Shown: positions 38,984 through 49,100, counted from the stretch's first letter. The stretch: DNA of 64,000 nt from Collimonas sp. OK242 (GCF_900107095.1 NZ_FNOR01000010.1:124001-188000); one strand, 5' to 3'. Notes: a model not told the origin generated them from the sequence alone. A program made the numbers and translations.

Positions 38984-40513
38984 TCAGTTACCTGGACGCA
39001 GCGGCACGAATTGCGACGACTCGCCGCGACGCACCAGCAGCACGGCCATTTTCTTCGGCTCCAGCTTGGCAACCAGGGCATTGAACTGCTTGGCATCCTT
39101 GATATCGGTATTGTTCAGGCGCTGCACCACGTCGCCGGCACGCAAACCGACCCGACCCGCGCTACCCTCAGCCGTCTCGATCAAGACGCCGCCATCGATG
39201 CCCAACTCTTTCTTTTTGGCTTCGCTCAAATCGCTGACCGTCAGGCCAAGCGCATTGGCAACCTGCAGCTCCTTCTTCGGCTTCGGATTGTCATCCGAGG
39301 CGACTTTGTCGGCCGCCAGTTCCGTGATCACGATCGGGAAGTCGCGGCTGCTGCCCTTGCGCCAGACACTGATCGTACCGCGCGCGCCTGGCTTGGTATT
39401 GCCGACCAGGCGCGGCAAGTCGTTCGCTTTCTCAATTGCCACACCGTTGAATTTCAAGATGATGTCGCCAGCTTGCAAGCCGGCCTTGGCTGCCGGGCCA
39501 TCAGCCTCGACTCTGGCGACCAGCGCGCCTTCAGCCTTGGGCAAGCCCAACGACTCAGCCACATCCTTGGTCACGTCACCGATCTGTACGCCAATCCGGC
39601 CGCGAGTAACCTTACCCGATGCTTTCAACTGGTCCGACACGCGCATTGCCTCATCAATCGGCACCGCAAACGAAATTCCCATGAAGCCGCCGGAGCGGCT
39701 GTAGATTTGCGAATTGATGCCAACCACTTCGCCACGCATATTGATCAACGGGCCGCCGGAATTACCGGGATTGACGGCGACATCGGTCTGGATCAAAGGC
39801 AGGTAGTCGCCGGTGTCGCGCGCTTTCGCCGAAATGATGCCGGCGGTCACAGTATTTTCCAGGCCGAACGGCGAACCGATCGCCAGCACCCATTCACCGG
39901 CCCTGATCTTGTCGGAATCGCCTATCGTCAGGCGCGGCAAATTAGCGCCGTCGATTTTCAACAAGGCGACGTCGCTACGTGTATCAGCGCCGATCACCCT
40001 GGCTTTGAATTCGCGCTTGTCGGTCAGCGTTACATATACTTCGCTGGCGCCGTCGATCACGTGCGCATTGGTCATGACATAGCCGTCGGCCGAAATCACG
40101 AAACCGGAACCTACGCCGCGCGGCACTTCTTCCTGCGGCTTGGGATCAGCTTTGCGACCGCGTGGCGCCGGGGCTTGCGGGCGTGGCGTATTGGGAACAG
40201 GGACACCGAAGAAACGACGGAAGAAATCTTGCATCTCGGCGTCGCTAGGATCGTCTGAATCACCCTGAGCGGAACCTGATTTGATCTTTTCCGTGGTGCG
40301 GATATTGACCACCGCCGGGCCGGTCTTTTCAACGATATCGGTAAAGTCCGGCAATCCGGATACCGGCGCGGCGATCGCCTGAGGGGCGGCGCCAACCATG
40401 GCTGGAACAAAAAAAGCGGCGGTAAGAGGCGCTGCAATACCAACAACACCCGCGACACTGACAGCCATTGCAGACAAAACGTAACGAACCGGACCAGGCT
40501 TTTTCATAGTCAT
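38984..40513 (-). CDS. mucD: DegP/HtrA-type periplasmic serine protease MucD
   Basis: MucD degrades misfolded envelope proteins and dampens sigma-E signalling. It has 509 residues from the ATG at 40513; an ATG two codons later is equally possible. A signal peptide or anchor (VRYVLSAMAVSVAGVVGIAAPLTAAFF) leads the chain. The catalytic triad is His151 (TNAHVI), Asp181 (RSDVALLKI) and Ser252 (NPGNSGGPL). Two PDZ domains follow: GRIGVQIGDVTKDVAESLGL and the last 90 residues. It is the fourth gene of rpoE-rseA-rseB-mucD and ends at a terminator. Confidence 0.94.
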   Translation of the reverse strand: MTMKKPGPVRYVLSAMAVSVAGVVGIAAPLTAAFFVPAMVGAAPQAIAAPVSGLPDFTDIVEKTGPAVVNIRTTEKIKSGSAQGDSDDPSDAEMQDFFRRFFGVPVPNTPRPQAPAPRGRKADPKPQEEVPRGVGSGFVISADGYVMTNAHVIDGASEVYVTLTDKREFKARVIGADTRSDVALLKIDGANLPRLTIGDSDKIRAGEWVLAIGSPFGLENTVTAGIISAKARDTGDYLPLIQTDVAVNPGNSGGPLINMRGEVVGINSQIYSRSGGFMGISFAVPIDEAMRVSDQLKASGKVTRGRIGVQIGDVTKDVAESLGLPKAEGALVARVEADGPAAKAGLQAGDIILKFNGVAIEKANDLPRLVGNTKPGARGTISVWRKGSSRDFPIVITELAADKVASDDNPKPKKELQVANALGLTVSDLSEAKKKELGIDGGVLIETAEGSAGRVGLRAGDVVQRLNNTDIKDAKQFNALVAKLEPKKMAVLLVRRGESSQFVPLRPGN

Positions 40514-40520
40514 ATAAGTT

Positions 40521-41549
40521 TTATTTGTTTTTGAGTTCAATCGAATTCGCCACCTGCCGCATCGCCGCCGGAGGCACATCGCCAACAATCGTCAACCAGT
40601 ATTCCCCCTGGCGCTTACCCACGATATTTAATGCTCCCTGCTGCAAGGATCCTTCGGTACGGCTTTGACTGCCCGGTTCGATAAATATGGAAATCGCCAC
40701 CAGCCCGTCTGAAAAAATCAGCTGCGAAACCTCGCGCCGCGCTGCCGGCGCACCGGGGGCGCTCTTCGCGGCCGGCGCATCTGCCACCATGCGCTTGAGC
40801 TCGCGTACTTTCTTGAAACCCGGAGGCATGCCGGTAACCGTCCACTCGTTCAGATTGGACGGATTGATTACGCTGCTTTCGGCATGCCAGGAACTGGTGT
40901 TGCCAAAGCTCGGCTTCAATTGATTATGGTCGATATTGCCTATGGCAATTTGGGTAAATGAAATCTGCTCGATGATTTCATTCTTGCCGTTCAGCGTTTG
41001 CGCCCGTAATAACAAGCCGGATTTTTTTTCTGCCCAGAGCTTATAGCCATAGCGCATGTTGTCTCTTGGTTCGAGCAGCACAGCCTGGCAATCAAAACCG
41101 GCAACACGCCCGGTCTCACCCATTTTCACATTGTAATAATCGGTCAGATCAGCCGGCAGCCCCGCCAAGATGGCCGGGAAACCGTCTTGGGTGACGCGCC
41201 TCTCGACTATCTTGGTTTTGATCTCCGGCATATAGCAGGTGACATCCTCGTTACGCCGGATATATTCACGCGGCTGGCCATCGAGAATTTCCAATTTTTC
41301 TATTTCATTCCGGCCATCCAGCACATGCGTGATACGCGACGTGCGTATCTGGTTCGCCTGCTGATAGATGAAAGTGCCGGAATAATTCAGTCTTTGCGCC
41401 GCCGACTGGATTTTTTTCAGCAGCGTCTGCGCCTCCTGCTTGTCGGCTGCATTTGCAGCCGCATTTGCGCCATCGATGCCTTCCGCTTGCGCGGAAAGCA
41501 TCATGACCAGCGACAGAACAACTCCTAGCAAGACCCGCGTCTGCCGCAT
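40521..41549 (-). CDS. rseB: Periplasmic sigma-E regulator RseB/MucB
   Basis: RseB binds the periplasmic part of the anti-sigma factor and blocks its cleavage until mislocalised lipopolysaccharide or lipoproteins are sensed. It has 342 residues with a signal peptide (MRQTRVLLGVVLSLVMMLSAQAEG). The LolA-like N-terminal domain contains LNYSGTFIYQQANQIRTSRI. The C-terminal domain carries the MucB/RseB features GMPPGFKKV and FSDGLVAISIF. The ATG lies directly after the rseA stop; another in-frame ATG 15 bases upstream would overlap rseA. Confidence 0.9.
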   Translation of the reverse strand: MRQTRVLLGVVLSLVMMLSAQAEGIDGANAAANAADKQEAQTLLKKIQSAAQRLNYSGTFIYQQANQIRTSRITHVLDGRNEIEKLEILDGQPREYIRRNEDVTCYMPEIKTKIVERRVTQDGFPAILAGLPADLTDYYNVKMGETGRVAGFDCQAVLLEPRDNMRYGYKLWAEKKSGLLLRAQTLNGKNEIIEQISFTQIAIGNIDHNQLKPSFGNTSSWHAESSVINPSNLNEWTVTGMPPGFKKVRELKRMVADAPAAKSAPGAPAARREVSQLIFSDGLVAISIFIEPGSQSRTEGSLQQGALNIVGKRQGEYWLTIVGDVPPAAMRQVANSIELKNK

Positions 41550-41550
41550 G

Positions 41551-42183
41551 TTAGTTATTAGCATCAGGTGCGTATGTAGCCGGCCGTGCGTATTGCGCAG
41601 CGCTATAGAGGGAAGGAGAGAAACGTTGATGCGCCACCAGATATTCATCCATCTGTGGATCCCGTAACACTTCTCCGTTACGCGCGACGGCATGATCGTC
41701 GCCGACAGCCGATGCCGAGGCCAGGGCCAGTTGCGATGTTGCCGCCCCATTGGATGCAGGGCCGCCGACCACCGCCGTATGCGGCGTGATAATGAAAGCC
41801 GCAGCCGCTACAGCCGCAGCAGCCATACCCGGCAAGGCAAAGCGCTTGAAGGAACGTCCGACGCTGCCTGTCATGCCGAAGCGCATAGACTGGCCGCCAC
41901 CTGCAGCGAGATGCTCGGTCGGCTGCAAAGTGACGGCCAAAGGCGCCGCAATAATTGCAGGCTCAGCCTCTAACCGCGCCGACATGCGGCTGAAAAAATC
42001 CGGACTCATGGTCAACGCCATATCATCCGAACGCATGATGTCGCCTATCTGGTGATAGACGTCCCATGTGTCGCGACCTTCCGTTTGACGCAAAGCAGCC
42101 ATTGCCATATCCACATAGGCATTGGACAACTCCCCGTCAGCCAAGGCAGAAATCTGCTCTTGGGTTATATCTTTGGTATTCAT
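41551..42183 (-). CDS. rseA: Anti-sigma-E factor RseA
   Basis: This inner-membrane protein would hold sigma-E inactive. It has 210 residues. The cytoplasmic anti-sigma domain (residues 1-75) contains EQISALADGELSN and WDVYHQIGDIMRSDDM, typical of MucA/RseA N-domains. One membrane segment lies at FALPGMAAAAVAAAAFIITP, near residue 125, followed by a periplasmic tail that would contact RseB. It is 67 bp downstream of rpoE. Confidence 0.9.
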   Translation of the reverse strand: MNTKDITQEQISALADGELSNAYVDMAMAALRQTEGRDTWDVYHQIGDIMRSDDMALTMSPDFFSRMSARLEAEPAIIAAPLAVTLQPTEHLAAGGGQSMRFGMTGSVGRSFKRFALPGMAAAAVAAAAFIITPHTAVVGGPASNGAATSQLALASASAVGDDHAVARNGEVLRDPQMDEYLVAHQRFSPSLYSAAQYARPATYAPDANN

Positions 42184-42250
42184 ATGTCACCTTAAAACCA
42201 GGCCAACCCCTTCGTTCCCGAAAAACCACTATCATTTTTTTAACAACGTC

Positions 42251-42853
42251 TTACCAACGTTTGTCGATGGCCGTATCCAGCAACGGCCTCAACTTATCTG
42301 CGATAGCTTCCCGTGCCCTAAATATCCGACTGCGCACCGTTCCTATCGGACATCCCATTGCTTCAGCAATTTCGTCATAACTCAAACCCTCTATCTCGCG
42401 TAAGGTAATCGCCGTACGCAACTCTGCCGGCAAAGCCTCCATCGCAGTATTCACGGTTTGCGCTATCTGCTTGGTGGCCAGCAAAGATTCCGGAGTGTTT
42501 ATATCCCTTAGTTGCTCGCCATCGTCAAAAGTTTCTGCTTCTTCAGAATTTGCTTCAGTTGAGGTGGGAGCTCTGCGCCCCTGGGTCACCAAATAATTCT
42601 TGGCCGTGTTTATGCCTATCCGATACAGCCAGGTATAAAAGGCCGAGTCGCCCCTAAACTGAGGCAGCGCCCGGTAGGCCTTGATAAAGGCTTCCTGCAC
42701 AACATCCTCAGCTTCTGCCTGATCGCGTACCAGCCGCGACACAAGACGCATCAGCTTGCGTTGGTATTTAATAACCAAGAGCTCGAACGCCTTCTTATCG
42801 CCACGCTGTACGCGCTCGACAAGCAGTTGATCAATTTCGCGTTCTGTCGTCAA
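42251..42853 (-). CDS. rpoE: RNA polymerase sigma-E factor (RpoE/AlgU)
   Basis: This is the ECF sigma factor for envelope stress. It has 200 residues from a TTG start, with AAGGGAACGGGGA immediately upstream. Region 2 is LVERVQRGDKKAFELLVIKYQRKLMRLVSRLVRDQAEAEDVVQEAFIKAYRAL, and region 4 is LREIEGLSYDEIAEAMGCPIGTVRSRIFRAREAI. A TTG 45 bases further upstream is in frame, but it would fall at the predicted transcription start, which favours 42853. The three regulators RseA, RseB and MucD follow on the same strand. Confidence 0.93.
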   Translation of the reverse strand: MTTEREIDQLLVERVQRGDKKAFELLVIKYQRKLMRLVSRLVRDQAEAEDVVQEAFIKAYRALPQFRGDSAFYTWLYRIGINTAKNYLVTQGRRAPTSTEANSEEAETFDDGEQLRDINTPESLLATKQIAQTVNTAMEALPAELRTAITLREIEGLSYDEIAEAMGCPIGTVRSRIFRAREAIADKLRPLLDTAIDKRW

Positions 42854-42898
42854 TCCCCGTTCCCTTGTTTTGTTGCGACCTGCATGAGGGCGTTGCAA

Positions 42899-42926
42899 TA
42901 GATAGTAAGCAATGATAAAAATTCAA
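42899..42926 (-). promoter_or_regulatory. Possible rpoE promoter
   Basis: On the minus strand TTGAAT (42926-42921) and TATCTA (42904-42899) are 16 bases apart, just after the stop of the YgfX-like gene. The leader would be about 40 nt to the TTG start. No convincing sigma-E type GAACTT...TCTGA element was seen. Confidence 0.35.
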
Positions 42927-42934
42927 GAAAATGC

Positions 42935-43435
42935 TTATTCATTATCTAAGCCAACAGGCCCCGTTTTATCCGTACGCGACGCAATCCAGCGACATGCCAC
43001 GGATAATCTTCTGAAAGCATCGTTAGAAACACTATCAGGCAGTATAGCGATTGTTCGGACCGAGCCGCTATCCAATCGAAGGCGCAGCAGCAGTAAATGT
43101 GGCCAGAGAGTAGTGCCTTCAAGCAATTTCACTGGCATAGGTATTTGTTTCGCGGCGGGTGCGGCCTTTGCTGTTGCCATATCAACAAGTCTGATATGAC
43201 CGCTTCCGGAAATATTGATTTGAACTGCTTTCCTGCTACGAGTGTAGCGCGTTATTCCGTAAATGGCCGCCGACAAACACAGCGCGGCCAGGGCAAGGCG
43301 CTCGGATAACGGTAAATCGCCGGCCACACCGACGGCAATCAGGATGCCGACGGAGCCGGCCAGCAGACACTGCAAGCCTACCATTGCAGACATCACCTTG
43401 GATGGCCGGACTACGGCGGACAGGGCGATCGACAT
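42935..43435 (-). CDS. YgfX-like membrane protein
   Basis: This 166-residue protein has two N-terminal membrane segments (MVGLQCLLAGSVGILIAVGVAG and LALAALCLSAAIYGI) and a cytoplasmic domain. The domain ends with LWPHLLLLRLRLDSGSVRTIAILPDSVSNDAFRRLSVACRW. That last part has the pattern of the YgfX/CptA family, whose E. coli member works with SdhE/CptB. No sdhE-like partner is seen beside it. It lies between fabF and rpoE. The family call rests on the C-terminal pattern alone. Confidence 0.65.
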   Translation of the reverse strand: MSIALSAVVRPSKVMSAMVGLQCLLAGSVGILIAVGVAGDLPLSERLALAALCLSAAIYGITRYTRSRKAVQINISGSGHIRLVDMATAKAAPAAKQIPMPVKLLEGTTLWPHLLLLRLRLDSGSVRTIAILPDSVSNDAFRRLSVACRWIASRTDKTGPVGLDNE

Positions 43436-43455
43436 CAGGAGAAGTTAAAGCGAAT

Positions 43456-43487
43456 TTCGAACCGGTCTCCGCGGAGACCGGTTCGAA
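43456..43487. terminator. 32-nt perfect palindrome after fabF
   Basis: TTCGAACCGGTCTC pairs with its exact complement around CGCG, itself self-complementary. It lies 16 bases beyond the fabF stop. There is no proper T-run on either strand, so it may be an mRNA 3'-end structure or protein site and not a classic terminator. Confidence 0.5.
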
Positions 43488-43502
43488 GCCTGCAGCAAAA
43501 AT

Positions 43503-44744
43503 TTAAATCTTGCCAAAAACCAGGGTGCCATTCGTGCCGCCAAAGCCGAATGAATTTTTGACTGCGATGTCTATTTTCATATCCCTTGCCGTGTTGGCGC
43601 AGTAATCGAGATCACATTCAGGATCTTGATTGAAAATATTGGTCGTCGGCGGCGAGATTTGATTATGCAAAGCCAACACCGTGAATACCGACTCCAGGCC
43701 ACCGGCGCCGCCCAACAGATGTCCGGTCATCGACTTGGTCGAATTCACCACCAGCTTATAAGCGTGATCGCCGAAAGCCGCCTTGATCGCTTCCGTTTCA
43801 TTCTTATCGCCCAACGGCGTCGAAGTACCATGCGCGTTCAAATATTGCACCTGATCGGCGTTGACGCCAGCGTCGCGCAAGGCATTGCCGACGCAACGAC
43901 GCGGGCCATCAAGGCTAGGCGCCGTCATGTGATAGGCGTCGCCGCTCATGCCGAAGCCGAGCAGTTCCGCATAAATCTTGGCGCCGCGCGCCTTGGCGTG
44001 TTCGTATTCTTCGAGCACCAGCACACCGGCGCCCTCGCCTAATACGAAACCGTCCCGGTCCTTGTCCCACGGACGCGAAGCCGTGGCGGGATCGTCATTA
44101 CGCGCTGACAATGCCCGCGCAGACGCAAAACCGCCGACGCCCAAGGGCGACACGCTGGACTCCGCACCGCCGGCAATCATCACATCGGCATCGCCGTACT
44201 GAATCATGCGGCCGGCAGCGCCGATACAATGCAAGCCGGTGGTACAGGCAGTCACGATCGCCAGATTCGGCCCTCTAAGACCGTATTTGATCGACAGATT
44301 GCCTGAAATCATGTTGATGATCGATGCCGGGATGAAGAACGGGCTAATCCGGCGCGGACCGCGGGCGGTCAGTTCGGCATGCGTTTCTTCGATCAAAGGC
44401 AAGCCGCCAATGCCGGAGCCGATGATGACGCCTATCCGCTCAGCATTAGTTTCAGTTACTTCCAGGCCACTGTCTTGCATCGCCTGCATCCCTGCCGCCA
44501 TGCCATAGTGGATAAAAGTATCCATATGCCGTGCTTCTTTGGCAGGAATGTAATCTTCGATATTGAAACCCTTCACTTCTCCCGCAAAACGCGTGGAAAA
44601 AGCGGTGGCATCAAACTTGGTGATGGCTGCGATCCCTGATTTGCCTGAAATAATCGCACTCCACGCATCGGCAATCGTATTGCCGACCGGTGAAATGCAA
44701 CCCAGGCCAGTTATCACAACGCGGCGTTCACGTGTGCGGCTCAA
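43503..44744 (-). CDS. fabF: 3-oxoacyl-[acyl-carrier-protein] synthase II
   Basis: FabF elongates acyl-ACP with malonyl-ACP in type II fatty-acid synthesis. It has 413 residues. The active-site cysteine is in [12 protein letters not shown]. The two catalytic histidines are in [11 protein letters not shown] and [14 protein letters not shown]. The N-terminus [17 protein letters not shown] is typical. It is the last gene of the fab cluster, 30 bp after acpP. Confidence 0.96.
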   Translation of the reverse strand: MSRTRERRVVITGLGCISPVGNTIADAWSAIISGKSGIAAITKFDATAFSTRFAGEVKGFNIEDYIPAKEARHMDTFIHYGMAAGMQAMQDSGLEVTETNAERIGVIIGSGIGGLPLIEETHAELTARGPRRISPFFIPASIINMISGNLSIKYGLRGPNLAIVTACTTGLHCIGAAGRMIQYGDADVMIAGGAESSVSPLGVGGFASARALSARNDDPATASRPWDKDRDGFVLGEGAGVLVLEEYEHAKARGAKIYAELLGFGMSGDAYHMTAPSLDGPRRCVGNALRDAGVNADQVQYLNAHGTSTPLGDKNETEAIKAAFGDHAYKLVVNSTKSMTGHLLGGAGGLESVFTVLALHNQISPPTTNIFNQDPECDLDYCANTARDMKIDIAVKNSFGFGGTNGTLVFGKI

Positions 44745-44774
44745 GCGGTTCTCCTGGATACATTCAAAGCTTGC

Positions 44775-45017
44775 TTAGGCAGCCTTAACGTGGGCCTTAG
44801 CGTAATCGATAGCTTGTTGCACTGTAGTGATCTTTTCAGCTTGTTCGTCAGGGATTTCCATTTCGAACTCATCTTCCAGTGCCATCACCAGTTCAACTGT
44901 GTCGAGTGAGTCGGCACCCAGATCGTTAACAAATGACGATTCGATCTTGATGTCAGCTTCTGCGACGCCCAGTTGCTCAGCGACGATTTTTTTAACGCGT
45001 TGTTCGATATCGGACAT
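44775..45017 (-). CDS. acpP: Acyl carrier protein
   Basis: AcpP carries growing acyl chains on a phosphopantetheine arm. It is an acidic protein of 80 residues. The attachment serine is in [19 protein letters not shown]. It has its own likely promoter in the 168-bp gap after fabG, which would allow the very high expression usual for AcpP. Confidence 0.97.
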   Translation of the reverse strand: MSDIEQRVKKIVAEQLGVAEADIKIESSFVNDLGADSLDTVELVMALEDEFEMEIPDEQAEKITTVQQAIDYAKAHVKAA

Positions 45018-45094
45018 GTGATGCCTCCATTAGGTTACAGAAAGTGCGCGCATTTTAGCAGGTTTGCGCATTGAAAATTTACTTTCGACATTAG

Positions 45095-45122
45095 TCTTTA
45101 ATATTTAGCAAAACCATGTCAA
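45095..45122 (-). promoter_or_regulatory. Probable acpP promoter
   Basis: On the minus strand a perfect -35 TTGACA (45122-45117) is followed 16 bases later by TAAAGA (45100-45095), about 80 bases before the acpP start. It lies between fabG and acpP. Confidence 0.5.
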
Positions 45123-45185
45123 AAGCTTCTAAATTGGTACTACTTACATTTAACTTTGAAATAAGCCCGGGACTGCCGGCCTGTT

Positions 45186-45956
45186 TCAGCTCATGTACAT
45201 GCCGCCATTCACGTGCAAAGTGGTGCCCGTAATGTAGCCGGCTTGCGGCGATGCCAGGAAAACCACTGCCGCCGCCACATCATCTGCAGCACCCAGCCGC
45301 CCCAGCGGAATCTGTTGCAGCAATGTGGCGTGCTGCTGCTCGCCCAGGCCCTTGGTCATATCGGTATCGATAAAACCCGGCGCAACGCAATTGACCGTAA
45401 TGTTGCGGCTGCCGATCTCGCGCGCCAGCGCCCGGCTCATGCCGGATACGCCGGCCTTGGCCGCAGCATAGTTCATTTGCCCCGGATTGCCAGCCGAGCC
45501 GACTACCGAGGTGATGTTGATGATGCGGCCGTGCTTGGCTTTCATCATGCCACGCAAGACAGCGCGCGACAAACGCGCTACGGCGGTCAGATTGGTGGCG
45601 ATGACGGCGTCCCATTCTTCGTCCTTCATGCGCATTGCCAGTTGATCCTGGGTAATACCTGCATTATTGACAAGGATAGACAGGCCGCCAAACTCCTTCT
45701 GCGCCAGCTCGACTGCCGCCGCACAGCCGGCAGCGTCATTCACATCCAACACAATACCGCGACCCTGGCCCGGCTGGCTAGCTGCCATATATTCGGTGAT
45801 CGCCGCTGCGCCCGCCTCGGAGGTTGCGGTGCCGATCACTTTGGCGCCGCGCTGGAGCAATTGCAATGCGATAGCCCGGCCGATTCCGCGCGAGGCGCCG
45901 GTGACCAGAGCCACCTGCCCAGCCAAATTCTGTGAGTCTGTATTTTGTAAAGTCAC
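45186..45956 (-). CDS. fabG: 3-oxoacyl-[acyl-carrier-protein] reductase
   Basis: FabG reduces 3-oxoacyl-ACP with NADPH. It has 256 residues and an SDR fold. The cofactor motif is VTGASRGIGRAIA, and the catalytic Ser-Tyr-Lys set is in ITSVVGSAGNPGQMNYAAAKAG. The C-terminus GYITGTTLHVNGGMYM is typical. The start overlaps the fabD stop by 4 bases. Confidence 0.96.
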   Translation of the reverse strand: MTLQNTDSQNLAGQVALVTGASRGIGRAIALQLLQRGAKVIGTATSEAGAAAITEYMAASQPGQGRGIVLDVNDAAGCAAAVELAQKEFGGLSILVNNAGITQDQLAMRMKDEEWDAVIATNLTAVARLSRAVLRGMMKAKHGRIINITSVVGSAGNPGQMNYAAAKAGVSGMSRALAREIGSRNITVNCVAPGFIDTDMTKGLGEQQHATLLQQIPLGRLGAADDVAAAVVFLASPQAGYITGTTLHVNGGMYMS

Positions 45957-46885
45957 TTCAACACCTCCAACATCTTATCCAGCGATGCCTGATCGACGAT
46001 CACGTCGCTGATCAGGGTATCGTTAATACGCTTGGTCAATCCAGCAAGAACCTTGCCCGGACCGCATTCAACCACATGCGCGACACCTTCGGCAGCAATT
46101 TTTTGCACGGTTTCCACCCAACGCACCGGGCTGGCCGCTTGCCGCACCAGCGCATTCTTGATGGCTTCCGGATCGCTGACGATGGCCACATCGACGTTAT
46201 TGATCAACGCGATCTGCGGCGCTGCGAAACTCAGGCCTTGCATGTATTCACGCAAACGATCCGATGCAGGCTTTAACAACGAGGAATGAAATGGGGCCGA
46301 TACCGGCAATGGCAAGGCACGTTTTGCACCTTTTTCTTTCGCTGCGATACAAGCGCGCTCAATCGCCGCTTTATGACCGGCGATTACCACCTGTGCCGGC
46401 GCGTTGAAATTCACCGCTTCGACGACTTCACCCTGCGCAGCCGCCAGGCAGACTGCATGCACGTCCTCATCCGACAAACCGAGAATGACGGCCATGCCGC
46501 CCTGCCCGACCGGCACCGCCTGCTGCATGGCTTGCGCACGGAAACGCACCAAAGGCACGGCATCCTTGAACGCAATCACGCCGGCAGCCACCAGCGCCGA
46601 GTACTCGCCCAGGCTATGTCCAGCCACCAGCGACGGCGCTTTGCCGCCAGCCGCCAGCCAGGCGCGGTAACAGGCAACCGCCGCAGTCAGCATGACCGGC
46701 TGAGTGTTGGTGGTCAGATCCAGCTCTTCTTTCGGCCCCTCGGCAATTAGTTTGCCGAGATCGAACTGCAGTGCATCCGAAGCTTCTGCAACCGTGTCTT
46801 TTACCACCGGGTTATCGGCAAAACCGTTCAGCATGCCAATGGCCTGCGAACCCTGGCCCGGGAAAACAAATGCGAATTTATTCAT
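45953..46885 (-). CDS. fabD: Malonyl CoA-acyl carrier protein transacylase
   Basis: FabD moves malonyl groups from CoA to ACP. It has 310 residues. FVFPGQGSQAIGML is the N-terminal motif, the nucleophile serine is in VAGHSLGEYSALVAAG, and the catalytic histidine is in VSAPFHSSLL. It lies between fabH and fabG in the standard order. Confidence 0.96.
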   Translation of the reverse strand: MNKFAFVFPGQGSQAIGMLNGFADNPVVKDTVAEASDALQFDLGKLIAEGPKEELDLTTNTQPVMLTAAVACYRAWLAAGGKAPSLVAGHSLGEYSALVAAGVIAFKDAVPLVRFRAQAMQQAVPVGQGGMAVILGLSDEDVHAVCLAAAQGEVVEAVNFNAPAQVVIAGHKAAIERACIAAKEKGAKRALPLPVSAPFHSSLLKPASDRLREYMQGLSFAAPQIALINNVDVAIVSDPEAIKNALVRQAASPVRWVETVQKIAAEGVAHVVECGPGKVLAGLTKRINDTLISDVIVDQASLDKMLEVLK

Positions 46886-47001
46886 GCCTTACCTAATTGG
46901 GTATCAAATTTATTATATTAAATATACGCTGGCCATATGGCCGCGGTCTGGCAGCAAGCTGCCATATGGGCGCTAAAATGCATAAGCGCTGGCTTAAATT
47001 T

Positions 47002-47988
47002 TTACATGCGTGCCAGAATGGCGCCCCATGTAAAGCCGCCGCCTACACCTTCCATCATGACATTCTGGCCAGGCTTGACGCGGCCATCGCGTACCGCCTG
47101 GTCCAGCGCCAGCGGAATCGACGCTGCCGAAGTATTGCCATGCTGGTCGACTGTCACCACCATGCGCTCTGGGTCCAGGCCCAGTTTGCGTGCCGTGCTT
47201 TGCATGATGCGGATATTGGCTTGATGAGGAATCAGCCAGTCGATCTCGGCAGCCGACATGCCGGCGATTTGCAGAGTCTCATTCGCGACCTTCTCCAATA
47301 CCGACACCGCCAGCTTGAAGACTGCCTGCCCATCCATATACAAGAAGGCGCTGCCTTCAACCGCACCGGAACTCACCTTGCCGGGCACGCACAGTATGTC
47401 TTTATGACGGCCGTCGGCGTGCAGCTTGGTGGCAAGTATGCCGGGTTCGGCGGAGCCGGTCATGACCACCGCGCCGGCGCCATCGCCAAACAGCACACAG
47501 GTGGTGCGATCTTCAAAATTCAGAATCCGTGAAAAAACCTCGGTGCCGATCACCAGCACGTTCTTGTGCGCGCCGGTCTTGATAAAGCTGTCCGCAATCG
47601 ATACCGCATACACAAACCCGCTGCACACGGCCTGCACATCAAAGGCCGCGCCGCCATTGGTGATGCCGAGTTTTTGCTGCACCACGCAGGCAGTGCTCGG
47701 GAAGCCGCCGAAATAGTCCGGGGTTGAAGTGGCGACGATCACCAGATCGATATCCTCAGCTTGCATGCGCGCCATGTCCAGCGCCTGCCTGGCTGCTGCC
47801 ACGGCCAGATCGCTGGATTGCACATCCGCTTCAGCATAGTGGCGCGCTGCGATGCCGCTACGGGAAAAAATCCATTCATGGGATGTCTCTATCCCCTTCG
47901 CGGCGAGCTGTTCGGTAAGCTCTTGATTGGTTACCCGCTTCGGCGGCAAATAGCTGCCGGTGCCGACAATTTTGCTAAATGTAGTCAT
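47002..47988 (-). CDS. fabH: 3-oxoacyl-[acyl-carrier-protein] synthase III
   Basis: FabH starts fatty-acid synthesis by condensing acetyl-CoA with malonyl-ACP. It has 328 residues. The catalytic cysteine is in [13 protein letters not shown] near residue 115. The histidine and asparagine are in [12 protein letters not shown] and [14 protein letters not shown]. The start overlaps the plsX stop by 4 bases. The 116-bp gap before fabD contains two copies of GCCATATGG, at 46932 and 46961. Confidence 0.96.
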   Translation of the reverse strand: MTTFSKIVGTGSYLPPKRVTNQELTEQLAAKGIETSHEWIFSRSGIAARHYAEADVQSSDLAVAAARQALDMARMQAEDIDLVIVATSTPDYFGGFPSTACVVQQKLGITNGGAAFDVQAVCSGFVYAVSIADSFIKTGAHKNVLVIGTEVFSRILNFEDRTTCVLFGDGAGAVVMTGSAEPGILATKLHADGRHKDILCVPGKVSSGAVEGSAFLYMDGQAVFKLAVSVLEKVANETLQIAGMSAAEIDWLIPHQANIRIMQSTARKLGLDPERMVVTVDQHGNTSAASIPLALDQAVRDGRVKPGQNVMMEGVGGGFTWGAILARM

Positions 47989-49100
47989 GCTGTCTTTTGT
48001 TGGGTTAATTCTGTATTAACGATTTCACCGGACGCGCCACCCGCACCTGCATCCGCAGGCTTGGAGGCGATATCGGCTTGCGGCATCAGCTCCGCAATCG
48101 TGGTCGCAATACGAGACAATACATCATATTTGGCTGCATCGAATGCGCGCTGTATGGCCCATTCGTAACCATAAGCGTCGGCGCTGCCGTGGCTTTTGAA
48201 AACCAGCCCGCGCAAGCCAAGCAGGCTGGCGCCGTTATAACGCGAAGGATTCAGGCGGCGCGAGATCGCCTTGATTGCGCCGCGGGCGACGAGTGCGCCC
48301 AGCATGTTCAAAATACCGCTCTTGAATTCCGTCGTTAATACCGTCTTGACGAAACGCCCCAAGCCCTCGGAAGCCTTGAGCGTGACGTTGCCGACAAAAC
48401 CGTCGCAGACGACGATGTCGGTAGTGCCTTCGAAAATATCGTTGCCTTCGACATTGCCGTAGAAATTCAGGATACCTTTTTCATGATCCGCGCGCAGCAG
48501 CGCCGCGGTCTGCTTGACTACCTCATTGCCCTTGATATCTTCTGCGCCGACGTTCAGCAAACCGATCGTCGGCCTTGGCTTGCCTTCCATGGCCGACACC
48601 AGAGCCGACCCCATCAAGGCAAACTGATGCAGATGCAAAGCTTCGCAGTCAACGTTCGCACCCAGGTCGAGCATGTAGGTCGGACGATCTTTTTGATTGG
48701 GAAGAAGAGTACAAATGGCAGGACGGTCAACGCCGTGCAAAGTCTTGAGCAAATAACGGGAGACCGCCATCAAGGCGCCGGTATTGCCCGCCGAGACGCA
48801 CGCCTGCACCTGCTGGTCTTTGATCAGACGCAGGGCGACACGCATTGAGGAATCTTTTTTACGGCGTAATGCGGTTTCGATGGAATCATCCATGGTCACC
48901 ACTTCGGATGCATGGTGCACCGATATACGCGGATGGGAACTCGCCTTGTGCTTTTTCAGTTGCGCCCGAATTTCCTCTTCAAGACCAACCAATACCAACT
49001 CGGCCTCAGGCTCGCGATTGGCAAATGAAATAGCAGCAGGAACGGTAACCGATGGGCCGTGATCACCACCCATACAGTCGATAGAAATTTTGATTGTCAT
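47985..49100 (-). CDS. plsX: Phosphate acyltransferase PlsX
   Basis: PlsX converts acyl-ACP to acyl-phosphate, linking fatty-acid and phospholipid synthesis. It has 371 residues. The N-terminal motif [18 protein letters not shown] and the later [16 protein letters not shown] are family signatures. The last 30 residues are a Gly/Ala-rich tail. It follows rpmF after a 157-bp gap. Confidence 0.95.
   Translation of the reverse strand: MTIKISIDCMGGDHGPSVTVPAAISFANREPEAELVLVGLEEEIRAQLKKHKASSHPRISVHHASEVVTMDDSIETALRRKKDSSMRVALRLIKDQQVQACVSAGNTGALMAVSRYLLKTLHGVDRPAICTLLPNQKDRPTYMLDLGANVDCEALHLHQFALMGSALVSAMEGKPRPTIGLLNVGAEDIKGNEVVKQTAALLRADHEKGILNFYGNVEGNDIFEGTTDIVVCDGFVGNVTLKASEGLGRFVKTVLTTEFKSGILNMLGALVARGAIKAISRRLNPSRYNGASLLGLRGLVFKSHGSADAYGYEWAIQRAFDAAKYDVLSRIATTIAELMPQADIASKPADAGAGGASGEIVNTELTQQKTA

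Noticed and set aside
46932-46969. Two copies of GCCATATGG between fabH and fabD
   Set aside because: They are noted as a direct repeat, but they are short and not linked to a promoter or known regulator such as FapR, so no site is called.
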